A stretch of DNA of 64,000 nt from DASUEB01 sp036275295 (GCA_036275295.1 DASUEB010000025.1:39150-103149); one strand, 5' to 3'. Shown: positions 49,126-60,100, counted from the stretch's first letter. The notes: generated by a model from the sequence alone, not told the origin. Program-made: numbers and translations.

Positions 49126-50238
49126 TTAAATCAGATGAAATAGCCATAGACATTGAGCCAGCAGCCCTGCGCCCAGCAAAATCCAAACGTTGTTTAGTTT
49201 GGGAAGTAATACCAGTACCAGCCCTGATGCGACCATCAGAGCCGAAAAAGGCCACTCGGTGCGGTGGGGCCAAAACATTTCAAAGCATGTATGCAAAATG
49301 AGGGCCACAGATGCGGTATTCAGCGCACTTAAGGCCCTGCTTACCGCCGGATGATTGGGTAATTTCTGAAAACTGTAGTGAAGTACATAGACCCAAATAA
49401 ACGAAGGAAGAAAAATGCCCAGCGATGCCAACGCCGCGCCCGACCAACCATCTAACCAGAAACCCACAAATGCAGCCGAGGAAAAAACCGGCCCCGGCGT
49501 AATTTGACCCACAGCTATGGCATCGGTCAATACTTGAGCGGGCATCAAACCCGTCTCAACAAACTCGGTGTGAAAAAAAGAAAACAAAACATATCCCGAC
49601 CCATACAACAAGGCTCCAATTTTAAAAAACGAGCCAAACAAACCCCATCCGCTCAAGGATACGGCTGCGGGAAGCGCCAAGGTGAAAGTTCGATTGAATC
49701 GTCCGGCCGAAAGGGCCCATATGGCCGCTGAACCAAATAATATGGGCAATTCAGAAATGCCCAGGAAGGAAAGCAACAAGGAAACCACAAACAAAATAGC
49801 CTCTGGAAGCGAGTAAACGATTCCGGTGATATACGGTTTTAAAGCCCAAATAACAACCGCAATAACCGCCGCTTGAACCCCAAAAATGAAGGGCGCCACA
49901 TAAGGCAAGGCGCTAAACTCTCCATACAGCGCAGCTATCACCGTGGTTAGTATCACGGCAGGAACGATAAATGAAAGCCCCGTAATGCACATGCCGCGCA
50001 AACCTGCGCGCTTTAATCCCACATGAATGGCCAATTCAGTGCTGTTAGGGCCCGGAATAAGCTGGGTAAGAGCCCATAACTGCATAAACGATTTATCGGA
50101 AAACCACCTGCGGCGATCAACCAACTCCTGCTTCATGATCACCAAATGAGCCGCAGGCCCACCGAAAGCAGTGAGACCCAAACGCAGAAAAATCGAAAAC
50201 AACGACTTAAGAATGACCTGCTGTCTGTAAAAGGGCAT
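49126..50238 (-). CDS. chrA: Chromate transporter ChrA (long-chain form)
   Basis: 370 residues, two homologous halves of about six spans each. The first half has LGLTAFGGPAAHLVIMKQELV and QLIPGPNSTELAIHVG; the second has FFKIGALLYGSGYVLFSFFHTE and AVGQITPGPVFSSAAFVGF, the paired ChrA signatures. It would expel chromate or sulfate-like oxyanions from the cytoplasm. The start at 50238 follows a -7 box at 50249-50242; a longer frame from 50298 is ruled out by that box. Confidence 0.93.
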   Translation of the reverse strand: MPFYRQQVILKSLFSIFLRLGLTAFGGPAAHLVIMKQELVDRRRWFSDKSFMQLWALTQLIPGPNSTELAIHVGLKRAGLRGMCITGLSFIVPAVILTTVIAALYGEFSALPYVAPFIFGVQAAVIAVVIWALKPYITGIVYSLPEAILFVVSLLLSFLGISELPILFGSAAIWALSAGRFNRTFTLALPAAVSLSGWGLFGSFFKIGALLYGSGYVLFSFFHTEFVETGLMPAQVLTDAIAVGQITPGPVFSSAAFVGFWLDGWSGAALASLGIFLPSFIWVYVLHYSFQKLPNHPAVSRALSALNTASVALILHTCFEMFWPHRTEWPFSALMVASGLVLVLLPKLNNVWILLGAGLLAQCLWLFHLI

Positions 50239-50241
50239 AGG

Positions 50242-50249
50242 CAAAAATA
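50242..50249 (-). promoter_or_regulatory. -7 promoter box of chrA
   Basis: TATTTTTG on the minus strand, 4 nt before the ATG at 50238. Confidence 0.45.
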
Positions 50250-50426
50250 ACCAATACTTAATACGATGCACCTGAAACCCAACAGCCCGTTGCCGCATTG
50301 GAGCAACTTCTATTAAAAAATTGCATTTCGCGGCTGTAAATGGATCGGAAGTTTACATCAATCTCAAGAGATCCCTAAACCCGTTAAGACAAGTGCGTCA
50401 TAGCATATCACATCTTTTTGAAAGCC

Positions 50427-51323
50427 TTACTTGTCTTGGTAATCCTCATACCAATCAAACTGCGATTGAATGATCTCAGCTTTGTGCTCGCGCACAAAAT
50501 CCAAGTAGGCCTGAGCAACGGGTGAGAGGGTTTTCTTTTTCAACCATACCAACCTCCATCGGGTGATTATCGGCAAGCCGGGGGCCTGAACAATGGAAAG
50601 GGTTCCGTTTTGCAATTCGTTTTTGATGCCAATGAGCGGCAGTATGGAATAGCCAATACCTGCGATTACGGCCTGTTTTACCGCCTCATTCGAGGTGAGC
50701 ACCAAGCGTTTGTACACCGGATTATCGCTGAAATAATAATCCATTGCTTTGCGCGTTGCCGAGCCATCCTCTCGGAACAAAAGCGGTAAACGAGGATCAA
50801 TAGACGCTTTTTTCGACACCATGTACAGCCGGTTGTCCATTAATACCTCCTCCTCCAAATCGAGATCGTGAGGCAGAACAGACACCAAGGCAAAATCAAT
50901 ATCGTTCGCCAAAAGGTGTTTGATTACCGTTGTTTTATTCGAAACATCCAAGACCAAATCGACCGAGGGATGCAGATCCATGAATCCCGACAAAAAATAC
51001 GGAATGACATACTTGCCCGTTGATGCGCTGGAGATGCGCAACTTGCCCGCAAACAGGTTTCTAAATTGTTTGGTCTTGTACTGTAACACCTCTGCCTCTT
51101 CCAGAATATTGTTGGCTACCTGCGCCACCGTATGACCAAACTCGGTTACCTGAAGCCGCTTGCCCGCGTATTCGATTAATGGAATGTCGAACTGGTTTTG
51201 GAAATTCTTGAGCTGAATAGACAAGGCCGGCTGAGACATATTCATGGCCTCTGAGGCCCGTGTTATGCTCTGATGTTTGACAACAGAAAGGAAAATCTGA
51301 AGCTGGTGAAAAGTGTAGTTCAT
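50427..51323 (-). CDS. LysR family transcriptional regulator
   Basis: 298 residues from MNYTFHQLQIFLSVV. The winged helix-turn-helix is at about 1-60 (SITRASEAMNMSQPALSIQLKNFQNQF), followed by the linker helix and a two-lobed effector domain (LRISSASTGKYVIPYFL to SPVAQAYLDFV). The effector is unknown. It diverges from the DUF6671 gene across a very AT-rich gap (51324-51380), a likely place for its binding site; chrA lies downstream on the same strand. Confidence 0.93.
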   Translation of the reverse strand: MNYTFHQLQIFLSVVKHQSITRASEAMNMSQPALSIQLKNFQNQFDIPLIEYAGKRLQVTEFGHTVAQVANNILEEAEVLQYKTKQFRNLFAGKLRISSASTGKYVIPYFLSGFMDLHPSVDLVLDVSNKTTVIKHLLANDIDFALVSVLPHDLDLEEEVLMDNRLYMVSKKASIDPRLPLLFREDGSATRKAMDYYFSDNPVYKRLVLTSNEAVKQAVIAGIGYSILPLIGIKNELQNGTLSIVQAPGLPIITRWRLVWLKKKTLSPVAQAYLDFVREHKAEIIQSQFDWYEDYQDK

Positions 51324-51441
51324 AAATAAAAACAATAACAAGTATAATAAATATAAATAAAAATAAATGAAAAATCAAGTCGAACTTTGCGGCAGTCAAT
51401 TGATAGACACATCTGTTGGCGGGTTTTTCCAAAGCGCTTGA

Positions 51442-52308
51442 ATGATGACCGAATTCCGACAGTTGATTTCGACCTATTTAGAGCATCGCACCTGCTGGAT
51501 GGCAACCCAGCACGGGAAGGGCGAAACCCTGGCGCCTTTGTTCAGAGAATTGGGAATAGACCTTCAGACTCCTGCAGCACTTAACACCGACGCATTGGGT
51601 ACATTTACGGGTGAAATTGAACGGAAGGGAAGTCCTCGTGAGGTGGCGCGTCAAAAATGCACGTTAGCCCTTGAGCTATACGGCGGCGACATGGCCGTAG
51701 CCAGCGAAGGAAGCTTTGGCAGTCACCCCGAGGTAGCATTCATACCCCAGCACCACGAACTGCTTTTCATCGTAGACCGTCGATTCGAGTGGGAGGCCGA
51801 AGTGAGCCTCAGCACGTCTGATACCAATTACGCCGCCGCGGAGGTACAAAACACCACCGAACTCACCGAATTCTTGACACGCGTTAAATTTCCTTCCCAT
51901 GCCGTCATACTGAGCCCTTCCCCTACCCAGCTAGGCGAAATAATTAAAGGAATCACCAGGACACAGCAAGTACTTCAAAAGGCCGAGGAGTGGCTCGAGA
52001 TGTATGGAAGTTGTTATGTTCAGACCGATATGCGCGCTCATTTCAATCCCACCCGAATGCGACACATTGAGCGGGTAGGTCGAGCGCTGATCTCAAAAAT
52101 CACGCGGTTCTGTCCGTCGTGTTCCAAACCCGGTTTTGGAGCAGAGAGCTGGGAGGCAGGTCTTCCGTGTGAAGCCTGTCGATTTCCCACCCGGTCGCCG
52201 CTGGCTAAGCAATTGACCTGTTTGTCGTGCGGGTTCGAAGAGCGCCTGCCCTATCCTTACGGCAAGCGTTTTGAAGACGCCGCTTATTGTCCACTATGTA
52301 ATCCCTGA
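51442..52308 (+). CDS. DUF6671 family protein with zinc ribbons
   Basis: 288 residues, no signal peptide. The N-terminal ~215 residues are a mixed alpha/beta domain (ATQHGKGETLAPLFRELG, RQKCTLALELYGGDMAVASEGSFGSHP). The C-terminal ~75 hold four Cys pairs (CPSC, CEAC, CLSC, CPLC) that make two zinc ribbons. This matches DUF6671; function unknown. Starts at the first of two ATG codons; the Sua5-type gene follows by 7 bp. Confidence 0.82.
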   Translation: MMTEFRQLISTYLEHRTCWMATQHGKGETLAPLFRELGIDLQTPAALNTDALGTFTGEIERKGSPREVARQKCTLALELYGGDMAVASEGSFGSHPEVAFIPQHHELLFIVDRRFEWEAEVSLSTSDTNYAAAEVQNTTELTEFLTRVKFPSHAVILSPSPTQLGEIIKGITRTQQVLQKAEEWLEMYGSCYVQTDMRAHFNPTRMRHIERVGRALISKITRFCPSCSKPGFGAESWEAGLPCEACRFPTRSPLAKQLTCLSCGFEERLPYPYGKRFEDAAYCPLCNP

Positions 52309-52315
52309 TAAACCC

Positions 52316-53284
52316 ATGAATATTGGAAACGACGTAAACCGCGCTGCTTTTCTCCTCCAGCAAGGCCGAATGGTAGCCATCCCCACTGAGACCGTCTATG
52401 GTTTAGCGGCCAATGTCTTTGACGACCTTGCCATTCAAGCGGTATTTGAGCGGAAAGGCCGACCACTTGATCACCCGCTCATTGTTCACATCGGACGATG
52501 GCAAGATGTGCAAAAGGTTACCGATCAGATGCCTGAACAACTGGCACGCCTAGCCGACTGGTTTTGGCCTGGACCATTGACCCTGGTGGTACCTACATCA
52601 CCCCGATTTAAAAGCTTGTGTACGGCACAACAAGACACGGTGGCTCTCCGCATGCCCAATCACCCCACTACTTTGTCGCTGCTTCAAGCCCTGCCCTTCC
52701 CGCTTGCAGCACCCAGCGCCAACCCGTACACGCGGGTGAGTCCTACACAAGCTGACCACGTTAGCCATTACTTTCCGGATCTGCCGTACATTTTAGACGG
52801 TGGCCCGTGCACACATGGATTGGAATCGACCATTGTGGGTTTGGTTGATCATCGCGTAACGGTATTGCGACCCGGAGCCTTGTCGTTGGAAGAAATCCAG
52901 AAGATTGAGCCGGAAGCGGTTCTTCACGAAGGTATTGCCAACCGCGCCATTCCCGGGAATCGCACGCTGCATTACGCTCCGCGAACACCCACAACCGCCT
53001 TCGATCACTGGGATGAACTCCCGCAGTGGGCAGAAACCGAACGAATAGGCATCATCGCAGCCAGTACTCCCAAAACGCCGGGGGCATTTCCTCATCTGTG
53101 GCACTTGACCCCGGTTGGCGATTTGCAAGCGGCGGGAAGAAACCTGTATAGACAGTGGATTGAGGCCGATCAGCTCCAACTGGATCACCTATTTATTCAA
53201 CGGCCGCCGCGAGTTGGAATGGGTATCGCCATTAACGACCGCATTGATAAGGCTTGTGGCCAGCGAACTGAGCAAGGGCATTAG
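52316..53284 (+). CDS. L-threonylcarbamoyladenylate synthase (Sua5/YwlC/TsaC)
   Basis: 322 residues. The YrdC domain is clear: GRMVAIPTETVYGLAANVFD near 20, KGRPLDHPLIVHI near 48, WPGPLTLVVP near 83 and PLAAPSANPYTRVSPTQADHV near 130. The extra C-terminal domain (about 220-322) marks the Sua5 type. It makes threonylcarbamoyl-AMP for the t6A37 tRNA modification. The start MNIGNDVNRAAFLL follows the DUF6671 stop by 7 bp. Confidence 0.95.
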   Translation: MNIGNDVNRAAFLLQQGRMVAIPTETVYGLAANVFDDLAIQAVFERKGRPLDHPLIVHIGRWQDVQKVTDQMPEQLARLADWFWPGPLTLVVPTSPRFKSLCTAQQDTVALRMPNHPTTLSLLQALPFPLAAPSANPYTRVSPTQADHVSHYFPDLPYILDGGPCTHGLESTIVGLVDHRVTVLRPGALSLEEIQKIEPEAVLHEGIANRAIPGNRTLHYAPRTPTTAFDHWDELPQWAETERIGIIAASTPKTPGAFPHLWHLTPVGDLQAAGRNLYRQWIEADQLQLDHLFIQRPPRVGMGIAINDRIDKACGQRTEQGH

Positions 53285-53370
53285 GAAAGGAGTTTGTTAG
53301 TTGGTGTATCACAGAACCCACAGCTGACGGGGATGTACATACCACCCGTGCGATGCGGAAAAGGTCCATT

Positions 53371-54219
53371 TTAAACGGCCAAATCAGGCAATGTCTGACC
53401 TTGCAGTGCCGTTTCTCGGGGAGGTAAAATTTCGCAATTGTCCCAAATGCCCGTTTCTAGGGTTAGGGCATACGATGTGGGAAGCAGCTGAGTATCGCGG
53501 ATCGCCTTAGCGGCCGCGGCGTGATCATATATCAGCGGAACATGCTCAAAAGTGAGCTCGCCGCCCGACTGCTGAATTGTTCCGTACCAAACCTCCCTGC
53601 CGCCATTGTTAGCAGGCATGCCTATTACGCCGGGGTTAAACCAATGTTTGCCCTGCTGGGTTTGATAAAAAGGCAGTCCACAATGACCCGCAATGATGAG
53701 ATCTACACCCAGCTGGTCGAAAATCTCTGCCTTCGTCTGCCACGGGGTTGAGTAAAAAATGAACTGCGATTGGTTTTCAAGTCCCCCGTGAATAACGGCT
53801 CCTCGAACCGAACCCCAGGTAAATTTGGCCACCGCTGGCAATTCGCGCATCCATTGCAAAGAGGCCGAACTGAGTTTGGTCTGTGCATAGGGATACCACA
53901 GCTGACTGAAATTATCACATCGAGAACCGCTGGTGAAATTGCAGCCGCAAGAGTCGCTTCCATCGGCCAACTGCTGTTCTACATTACCCGCAATACTCAG
54001 GCATGATACCTGTTGTATGTGCTGCACCACTTCTTCGGGAAAGGCGCAATAACCAACGGCATCACCGGTGTTAATCCATGTGCTGTTGGCGGCATCGGCA
54101 GCCGCTAAAAATGCCGTAAGAGCGTGTAAATTGCTGTAGGCACCCCCAAAACAAACCAAGGGTTTGTCGGGATCTAAAGTCCAATAAGGCGTGTTTGCCA
54201 GGGTATCTGCGGTCATCAT
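53371..54219 (-). CDS. Divergent metallophosphoesterase-like protein
   Basis: 282 residues with the calcineurin-like fold order, but key metal ligands look altered: the usual GDIHGN is FGGAYSNLHAL (24-34), GDAVGY (52-57) is kept, GNHD is GNVE (78-81), the AVIHGG His (144) is kept and the final GHTH is GHCG (178-181). A C-rich CGCNFTSGSRC segment follows motif III. It may be catalytically changed or inactive. Its ATG overlaps the symporter stop (ATGA) and it ends the SusCD cassette. Confidence 0.75.
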   Translation of the reverse strand: MMTADTLANTPYWTLDPDKPLVCFGGAYSNLHALTAFLAAADAANSTWINTGDAVGYCAFPEEVVQHIQQVSCLSIAGNVEQQLADGSDSCGCNFTSGSRCDNFSQLWYPYAQTKLSSASLQWMRELPAVAKFTWGSVRGAVIHGGLENQSQFIFYSTPWQTKAEIFDQLGVDLIIAGHCGLPFYQTQQGKHWFNPGVIGMPANNGGREVWYGTIQQSGGELTFEHVPLIYDHAAAAKAIRDTQLLPTSYALTLETGIWDNCEILPPRETALQGQTLPDLAV

Positions 54220-55586
54220 GGTTCAGTAACGGAATTTACGGTCGATTCGTTCTCTGTGTCCAAGTGGGCAAAATAAACCAAAAAGCAGGTCACTGTCGAT
54301 ATCAGATTGAAGGTCAACAGGTCTCCGTATTCACCATCAAAAAGAATCCACTCGGCAGGAAACCACTTAAACGTGTGGGCCAATCCAAAGAAAAGGCCGG
54401 TTCCAACCGTGGCTAAAAATGCCGAACGCTTTACCTTCATTCGCCACAGCAAAAAGATAGGAGCAAGTCCCAGAACCATGGTACCGCTTATGGTTGTGGC
54501 GTCTAAAATAGCCGGATTGAGGAAGATAGGCACCGTTCCTAACAGCGTGGCCCCTATCATAGCCAATTGACCTTGTTTAATGCCCCGATTTTTGATCCAT
54601 CCCAAATCAAATACAATCAATTTGGAGAAAGAAGAGAACGTCGAATCGAGTGTTGACCCCGCCGAGGTAAGCATGATGAGGTTAAAAATGAGGGTAAGCC
54701 CAAATCCGAGCGATTTACCTACCTCCCGGGTGGCATCGCCCACCAAACCTTGACTTTGTGCATAAATCCCCACCACCGAAAACAGCAAAATGCACAAAAA
54801 ACCCACTACGGCTGCCCACGAGTAGCTAACCAGCGTGTGTTTCGGGGTGCTAATGAAACCTCTATCGGTTAATACCGGATCGTGGAAGGGATAACTCAGT
54901 ATCTGAATCAATACTACAAAAAGGAGGTTCCAACCCGACGAATCGCGTTGCACCACGGGATGCACAATGCGATCAACGGTTCCTTGGTCTTGGAGCAAAA
55001 ACCCTAAAATAGTAAAAAGTAACAAACCAAACAAGAGAAATTGAATGGAGTCGGTGATGAGCGAGCTGCGCAGGCCGCCTTTGAGTGAATACAACAGCGT
55101 AAGACCTGTAAAAACGGCAATCGACAGGTAATACGATCCCGAACCGGGAGCACCGAAGTATTGACCAATGATCATGGTATTGCTCCACACTTCGTTGAAC
55201 AGGCGAAAAGCGATGAGCAATGAGAATAGTTGAACGGATGTTCTGCCGAATTTACTTCGCAAGAATTCGTGAATACTGGCGAAATGACCACGGGTTCGCA
55301 AGTCGTAAATAACCAATCCGGCAATCAGAAAAGAGAGGTAGTACAGCGCGTAGGTAAAGCCGCCTAACAAACCAAATTTAAGCCCCAAATTAGCTGCATT
55401 GGTTATCGACTTAGCCATAATCCAGCCAATGACCAAGCTAGAAGTCACTAGCCACGGCCCTGGAGCCTCGCCCTTGTGATTGTTGGCCCGAAAAAATACC
55501 GATGCCGCGCGAGCCCTGGGTGCTGCAATGAGAAGCGAAGATGAAAAACAAACGAGCAGGATCCACTGCCAAATCTCAAGACTCAT
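54216..55586 (-). CDS. Sodium:solute symporter (SSS) family protein
   Basis: 456 residues with twelve or so spans. The SSS pattern shows in SLVIGWIMAKSITNAANLGLKFG, LRSKFGRTSVQLFSLLIAFRLFNEVWSN (the central helix), GLTLLYSLKGGLRSSLITDSIQFLLF (SLKGG is typical) and TSAGSTLDSTFSSFSKLIVFD. It should import a solute with Na+ across the inner membrane. It lies 80 bp after susD past a terminator hairpin, so it is likely to be transcribed partly by read-through. Confidence 0.9.
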   Translation of the reverse strand: MSLEIWQWILLVCFSSSLLIAAPRARAASVFFRANNHKGEAPGPWLVTSSLVIGWIMAKSITNAANLGLKFGLLGGFTYALYYLSFLIAGLVIYDLRTRGHFASIHEFLRSKFGRTSVQLFSLLIAFRLFNEVWSNTMIIGQYFGAPGSGSYYLSIAVFTGLTLLYSLKGGLRSSLITDSIQFLLFGLLLFTILGFLLQDQGTVDRIVHPVVQRDSSGWNLLFVVLIQILSYPFHDPVLTDRGFISTPKHTLVSYSWAAVVGFLCILLFSVVGIYAQSQGLVGDATREVGKSLGFGLTLIFNLIMLTSAGSTLDSTFSSFSKLIVFDLGWIKNRGIKQGQLAMIGATLLGTVPIFLNPAILDATTISGTMVLGLAPIFLLWRMKVKRSAFLATVGTGLFFGLAHTFKWFPAEWILFDGEYGDLLTFNLISTVTCFLVYFAHLDTENESTVNSVTEP

Positions 55587-55613
55587 AAAGGCGTGTGTTG
55601 GAGGTTAAAAACA

Positions 55614-55647
55614 AGGCCGCAAACCCTAAAACCAGGGTCTGCGGCTT
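55614..55647 (-). terminator. Hairpin after the SusD gene
   Basis: Stem of GCCGCA/TGCGGC and ACCCT/AGGGT separated by an A-C mismatch, 6-nt loop; on the minus strand followed by TTGTTTTTAACC. It lies between the SusD and symporter genes. Confidence 0.7.
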
Positions 55648-55666
55648 GATTTCTGTCGAGGTAAAA

Positions 55667-57121
55667 TTAGTTATTATCCCACCAAACCCGGCTGTTCACA
55701 CTGTTGCCGTTGGTGTTGGCCGATGCTTGATTAAAATTAGTGGCGTTGAGCGCCTCCTCATCGGTAGGATACGGCATGCGCACCGGAACTACACCGTTGT
55801 TTAAGGAGCCCGCAGCCGGCTTGATAAAACGCGGGAATCCAGTCCGACGCCATTCAATCCACCCCTCATACCCATTGGTAATGCTGGCTATCCATTTTTG
55901 GGTAATAATTTGCTCCAGTGGATCGATGTTTCCAAACGCCGCATTGCCTTGACTCAGGTAGTTGGCAGGCATGGCGGTTTGCCAGTAGGCGAAAGCTTGC
56001 TGCACCGCGTCGTCGTAGTAGGTCTTCGCCGATCCCGAAACCAGCCCCTTCTGAGCCGCTTCTGCCAATAAAAACAGGGTTTCCCAACCCGTCATGAAAT
56101 TAGCCGACATACGCGAGGTTTGCTCTCTAAACAGGGTTCCGGTTAACGAGTAGTTGGCCAGTGAAATAGAGGTTTGAGCTGAGTTGATGCCATTGTCAAG
56201 ACCTCTATAAACCGAGGGATCACCGGAGGTTGGGCGAAAGAACGTGTTCAATCGCGTATCGCCATAGATCTCGGCAATGGTGTCGAAGGTAGTTGACAAT
56301 ACATACAAGTTAAAATCTCCCGAGCGCAAAGTCGCCATGCGGAAATTGTTTGGTGCACCGTCGGTAAACGAAAAACGCGCATTCTGGGAAGCCGTTTTGA
56401 TAAACTCGCCCGTATTCACAATGGTCTGCAGCTGTGCGCCCACGTTTTGGCGATCAGAAATGCGCATTAACGCCTTGATGCGAAGCGAGTTTGCCAAGGC
56501 GATCCAGTTGGTCAAGTTGCCGTTGTACAGAATATCGCCCTGTAAGGTGGCCGCGCCTTGATACGCCTTCATCTCAGCAACGGCTCTCTCTAACGTGGCC
56601 AAAATACCATCGGGACCCAGGTAGATTTCTTGCTGATTGTCGTATTTCGGAGCAATAATACCCTCCTTGGCTCTCGCTGCCTCTGAATAGGGCACATCCC
56701 CGTAAATATCGGTAATCATCATCGAAATATAGGCTTTAAGCACTAGCGATGGGCCGCGATAAACGGTGTTAGGCTCTACATCCGCCAGCTGAATCAGGGT
56801 CTGATTGTCGCGTAAGTTGCGATACAGGACCGGCCACGGGTTGCCTCCCAATTGAGGCTGACGCAGATTATGTCGATCAAACAAGTTAAAATCGACCATC
56901 GAGAAGTATTGACCCAATAAATTGCCGGCCACAAAACCCTCATACGACATCTGCTCGCCCATGTCGTAGATTACCTGCCGCAACAGAAGCTGGGGCTGAA
57001 CCTCAACAGGGGCGTTGGGATTGGTGTTTATTTCTTCGAAATCTTTGGTACACCCAGGTTGAAAAGCGATGGCAAAGGCCAAAACGACCAGGGTAAGAAC
57101 ATTTTTATATGCTATTTTCAT
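55667..57121 (-). CDS. SusD/RagB family outer-membrane lipoprotein
   Basis: 484 residues from MKIAYKNVLTLVV. The lipobox ends in GCTKDFEEINTNPNAP (Cys near 24), the standard opening of SusD-like group 2 proteins. The helical TPR-like core follows (LLRQVIYDMGEQMSYEGFVAGNLL, ITDIYGDVPYSEAA, LANSLRIKALMRISDRQ). It forms the lid on the SusC channel and binds nutrient at the cell surface. It starts 46 bp after susC. Confidence 0.93.
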   Translation of the reverse strand: MKIAYKNVLTLVVLAFAIAFQPGCTKDFEEINTNPNAPVEVQPQLLLRQVIYDMGEQMSYEGFVAGNLLGQYFSMVDFNLFDRHNLRQPQLGGNPWPVLYRNLRDNQTLIQLADVEPNTVYRGPSLVLKAYISMMITDIYGDVPYSEAARAKEGIIAPKYDNQQEIYLGPDGILATLERAVAEMKAYQGAATLQGDILYNGNLTNWIALANSLRIKALMRISDRQNVGAQLQTIVNTGEFIKTASQNARFSFTDGAPNNFRMATLRSGDFNLYVLSTTFDTIAEIYGDTRLNTFFRPTSGDPSVYRGLDNGINSAQTSISLANYSLTGTLFREQTSRMSANFMTGWETLFLLAEAAQKGLVSGSAKTYYDDAVQQAFAYWQTAMPANYLSQGNAAFGNIDPLEQIITQKWIASITNGYEGWIEWRRTGFPRFIKPAAGSLNNGVVPVRMPYPTDEEALNATNFNQASANTNGNSVNSRVWWDNN

Positions 57122-57167
57122 GATCAATGTGCGTGAAGTTTTACGATATCCGATTTTTGAAGTTCCA

Positions 57168-60100
57168 TTAGAAGTCATAACCAATTTTGAAACCAATCAT
57201 GCGAGCGGTTGGGTACGACATATCTTCTACCCCACTCAAGAATCGCTGACCCTGAACGGCTGTTTGCTCTGGATCGAAATGAGGTGTATTGCTAATGGCC
57301 GCTACGTTTCGCGCAATGATCGAAACCTTCATTGACTGTCCGTTGCGGAACAACAAAGACTTGCTGTTTGGACGGTTGATGGTGTATCCCAGTGAAATTT
57401 CTCTCAACTTCACGTAAGATGCATTGTAAGTGTTGTTTTCCTCGTGGTTTCTGTCGTAGAACTGACGGTAGTAGCTCTCGGCTGAGATGGGTTTGGTATT
57501 CTGTTCGTAAACGGGTTCGGCATCCGTACCTACGTTAACCACACCGTCTACAATAATCCCCTCGTCAGGTCTGTTTTCGGTCTCGCGCAACTGACCCCCC
57601 ACGGCGGCCAAAGCTAGGGTTCGAGACACCAAAATACCGCCCTGACGCCAATCGATCAAGAAATTCAGATTGAAATTTTTGTAGGTAAAGTTGTTGCTCA
57701 TCCCTACAATGAAATCGGGGTTGTAATTGCCCAGTTTTTTCAAGTTGTTGTCGGCAATGAGGTTACCGTCCTTGTTGACAATAAACTTACCGTCTTCGGT
57801 TTTGCGATAACCCGTACCGTAGATATCGCCAATTCGACCTCCTTCTTCTACCTGAATCCACACGGTTTGGTTCACGTTGTCGTACACGCGGTTGTAATCA
57901 ATGGTCAGTTTGCTTACTCCCTCGGGGAGCTCCAGTACGCGTGCCACATTTCGACTAAAATTCAGCGACGTATTCCACTCGAAGCGGTTGGTGCGAATGT
58001 TGCGTGTTTCCAGCAAGATTTCCACCCCGGTTGATCGAACCTTGCCTCCATTCACCACTTGTTGACTAAACCCGCTGGATGCTGCGATAGGCAATGAGAT
58101 GATTTGATTAGCTGTCAACGCGTTGTAATAAGTCGCATCCAAGCGCAAAGCCCCTTCAAAGAATCTCACGTCGGCACCCACTTCAAATGCTGTGGTTTTC
58201 TCCGGTTGCAAGTTGGCATTGGCCACCATGCCTTGCTCACTAAATGTAGGCTGACCGCCATAGGGTGTGCGCGCGTTGAAAACTCCTGCCGTCTGGTACG
58301 GATCGGTGTCGTTGCCCACTTGAGCTATATTGGCTCGCACTTTGGCAAACGAGAGGTAGGACGGCATTTCAAGCACGTTGCTTAGAATCACCGCAGTCGA
58401 TAGTGAGGGATAAAAGAAAGAGCTGTTTTTGGCCGAAATGGGACTCGCCAAGGCGCTGCTCCAGTCGTTGCGGGCCGTTAACTCGGCATAAGCAAAGTTT
58501 TTATACGCTGCTTTTACAATACCATAGGTGCTGTTGATGCGTTTTTCGGCAAATCGCTGATTCACCTCCAGCGGAGTTGCTGCGTTGGTGAGGTTGAAAA
58601 CTCCCGGCTGAGCTAGCCTGTTGGCAAACAATTGGTTGTTTAATGCCGTTTGATCCAAACGGTTGGCCCCCAACAAATAGGTGAGATCAAAATCGCCTAT
58701 TTTGTGGTTGTAGTCTACCAACACATCGGTATTGATCTCTCTGAAGAAAACCGTTTGCTCACCATACGCCCCGTTCACAAAGCGGTTGCTGCTAAATGCG
58801 CGGCGAAACTGCCTCAACTCGTTGCTGTAATCCATTCCGCTTCGCACTTTGATATTCATATTCGGACGAATGGCATAGCTGGCGTACACATTTCCGAACA
58901 CCCGATCGCGATTGAAGGAGTTTCGGTTCTCCAAAAGCGTGAAATACGGGTTGTCGAAAAATGTATAGTTAAACGAATACTGTCGAATCCCCTCAAAACC
59001 CGGCTGCCAGTAGTCGCTCAGTTCGCGGATATTCATATTCCTAGGTCCCCAGGCTACGAGGGCATAATTGATGTTTTCTGATCCGTATCCGTTGGCGGGT
59101 CTGTTGTCGCTACCCGAGTTCACGTAATTGATCACGGTACCTAGCTCGAGTTTTTCGATGGGATTAAAGGTCAATCTCCCTGCCAGATTTCTGCGCTTCA
59201 AGTTAGTGCCCGGAATAAACGACTTGCTGTTGAGATCGGTATACGACAGGCGGTAGTTTCCTTTGTCGAAACCCGATGAGATGGCCAGGTTGGTAATTTG
59301 AGTCATACCCACCTGATAGAAATCGCTTAGGTTGTCGGGCTGAGCCTCAAAAGGAGTTGGGGTGATGTCGTATTTAGAGCCCGTCACCGCTAAGTCGGCT
59401 GCCCGCACTACACGACCATCGGGAAGTTGCACCGGACTGTCGTGTTGGCGAATGAGCACATCAGAACCCATGCGCGGCCCGAAGCTGTAGCTGATGTTAT
59501 CGTTGACACCGCCACCCAAGCCATCGCGGTACTCAAACTTACCCGAATTCCCTTGTCCGTAGGTGTTCTGAAATTTGGGCAGGCGAAAAGGTCGTTCGAA
59601 ATACGTCGATGAATTCAGACTAACCCCCAGGCCTTTGCTTTTCTTACCGCTCTTGGTGTTGATCAAAATAACGCCGTTTGAAGCGCGCGTCCCGTATAAC
59701 GCAGCGGCGGCAGGACCTTTTAAAACTGACACCGATTCTACATCGTCGCTGTTCACCTCCATTGCCCCGTTTCCGAAGTCTACGGCCATCAAACCGGCGG
59801 CATCGTCGTTGGAGAAGTTGTTGATAGAATTGTTGTTGATGGGAATGCCATCGACCACAAAAAGCGGATTGTTATTGGTGAAAGACGCCTCACCGCGGAT
59901 GGTTATTTTACTGGTAGAGCCCACTCCCGTCGCGCCTTGACTCACTGTTAAACCCGCAATTTTACCTGCCAGATTGTCGAGGAAATTTACAGCCTTTACC
60001 TCTGAAACGTCCTTGCTCTCGAGCTTCTGTATGGCGTAACCGAGCGATTTCTCCTCGCGTTTAACACCCAAGGCTGTTACTACGATGGTTTGCAGACTGT

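Noticed and set aside
50239..50298. N-terminal extension of ChrA
   Set aside because: It crosses the probable promoter box at 50242-50249; the ATG at 50238 fits the family start better.
49126..51323. Functional pairing of the LysR regulator with chrA
   Set aside because: They are 188 bp apart on the same strand and chrA has its own promoter box; the AT-rich gap points the regulator toward the divergent DUF6671 gene instead.
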